Origin: Rhizobacter sp.
GTDB taxonomy: Bacteria > Pseudomonadota > Gammaproteobacteria > Burkholderiales > Burkholderiaceae_C
Length of the DNA: 33,177 bases
Direction: 5' to 3'
NCBI GenBank assembly: GCA_025355745.1
Contig: JANXZA010000036.1
Span: 1-33,177, forward strand
Position numbers and translations under genes: made by a program. Numbering within the stretch: the first letter of the stretch is position 1; each line of letters opens with the position of its first letter. The notes below the pieces were generated by a model. The model did no database searches and was not told where the DNA came from. It was given only the letters and a program-made list of their open reading frames with translations. Shown one piece after another: positions 33,125 through 33,177 of this stretch.

Positions 33125-33177
33125 ATGGGTGAGCGCAAGTTGGCACCGGTCAAAGCGGTGAAGGCGGTGGCTGCGGC
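33125..33177 (+). CDS. Possible gene start, running off the window
   Basis: ATG 33125 is preceded by GAGGGGG at about 7 bases, a strong ribosome-binding site, and stays open for the 17 codons left in the window (MGERKLAPVKAVKAVAA). The product begins Lys/Ala/Val-rich, which is not enough to name it. It could be the first intact gene after the degenerate region. Confidence 0.35.
   Translation, partial: MGERKLAPVKAVKAVAA

Overview
The window looks like a chromosomal segment of a high-GC betaproteobacterium of the order Burkholderiales (Leptothrix/Rubrivivax/Methylibium-like). The grounds are the strong G/C third-position bias, the protein families present and familiar gene neighbourhoods: dnaX-ybaB-recR; mltD-gloB beside a methyltransferase and rnhA; ispD-ispF divergent from mfd; ompR-envZ. 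The genus is inferred from protein style only.

Layout. 1-2283: a sugar-acid locus with a FadR-type regulator behind its own operator, an L-idonate 5-dehydrogenase-like enzyme and a TRAP binding-protein gene that stops abruptly. 2272-2679: an equally abrupt fragment of a phospholipase D-family lipoprotein gene on the other strand; the two meet at a four-base junction. 2762-10210: core genes (divergent PurM-like protein, dnaX-ybaB-recR, mltD, a remnant of gloB, a methyltransferase, rnhA). 10370-16726: an accessory region with a roadblock-like protein, an AraC regulator divergent from an MFS transporter, a ThDP-dependent enzyme and an RraA-family protein. 16768-19859: a TrpB2-type synthase, serB and a VapBC-like toxin-antitoxin pair. 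20011-28234: mfd, ispD-ispF, envZ/ompR and a SIMPL-domain protein. 28335-31653: an alpha/beta hydrolase, relA and tRNA-Val(GAC). 31654-33177: gene-poor sequence with an IS4-type transposase fragment and a truncated hydrolase gene.

Two palindromic repeat families stand out. Family A is a long hairpin with a CACCGCAGAG core, present at 10220-10311, 16040-16151 and 26443-26547, each time between genes and once between ompR and envZ. Family B is a CTCCCTCTGGGAGAGG / GGGTGAGGG repeat. It forms a small array at 18239-18420 that supplies the last codons of serB, and a 110-bp inverted pair at 22456-22565 that sits inside mfd without breaking its reading frame.

At least four genes are truncated or internally deleted (dctP, the phospholipase D gene, gloB, the 32.4-kb hydrolase), and a transposase is decayed. 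This points to recent deletions in the genome or, for the 2281-2284 junction, possibly to a chimeric assembly. I did not find a clearly new defence or RNA system. The most unusual features are the in-frame palindromic insertion in mfd, the gloB internal deletion, and the AraC/MFS/ThDP/RraA cluster of unknown substrate.
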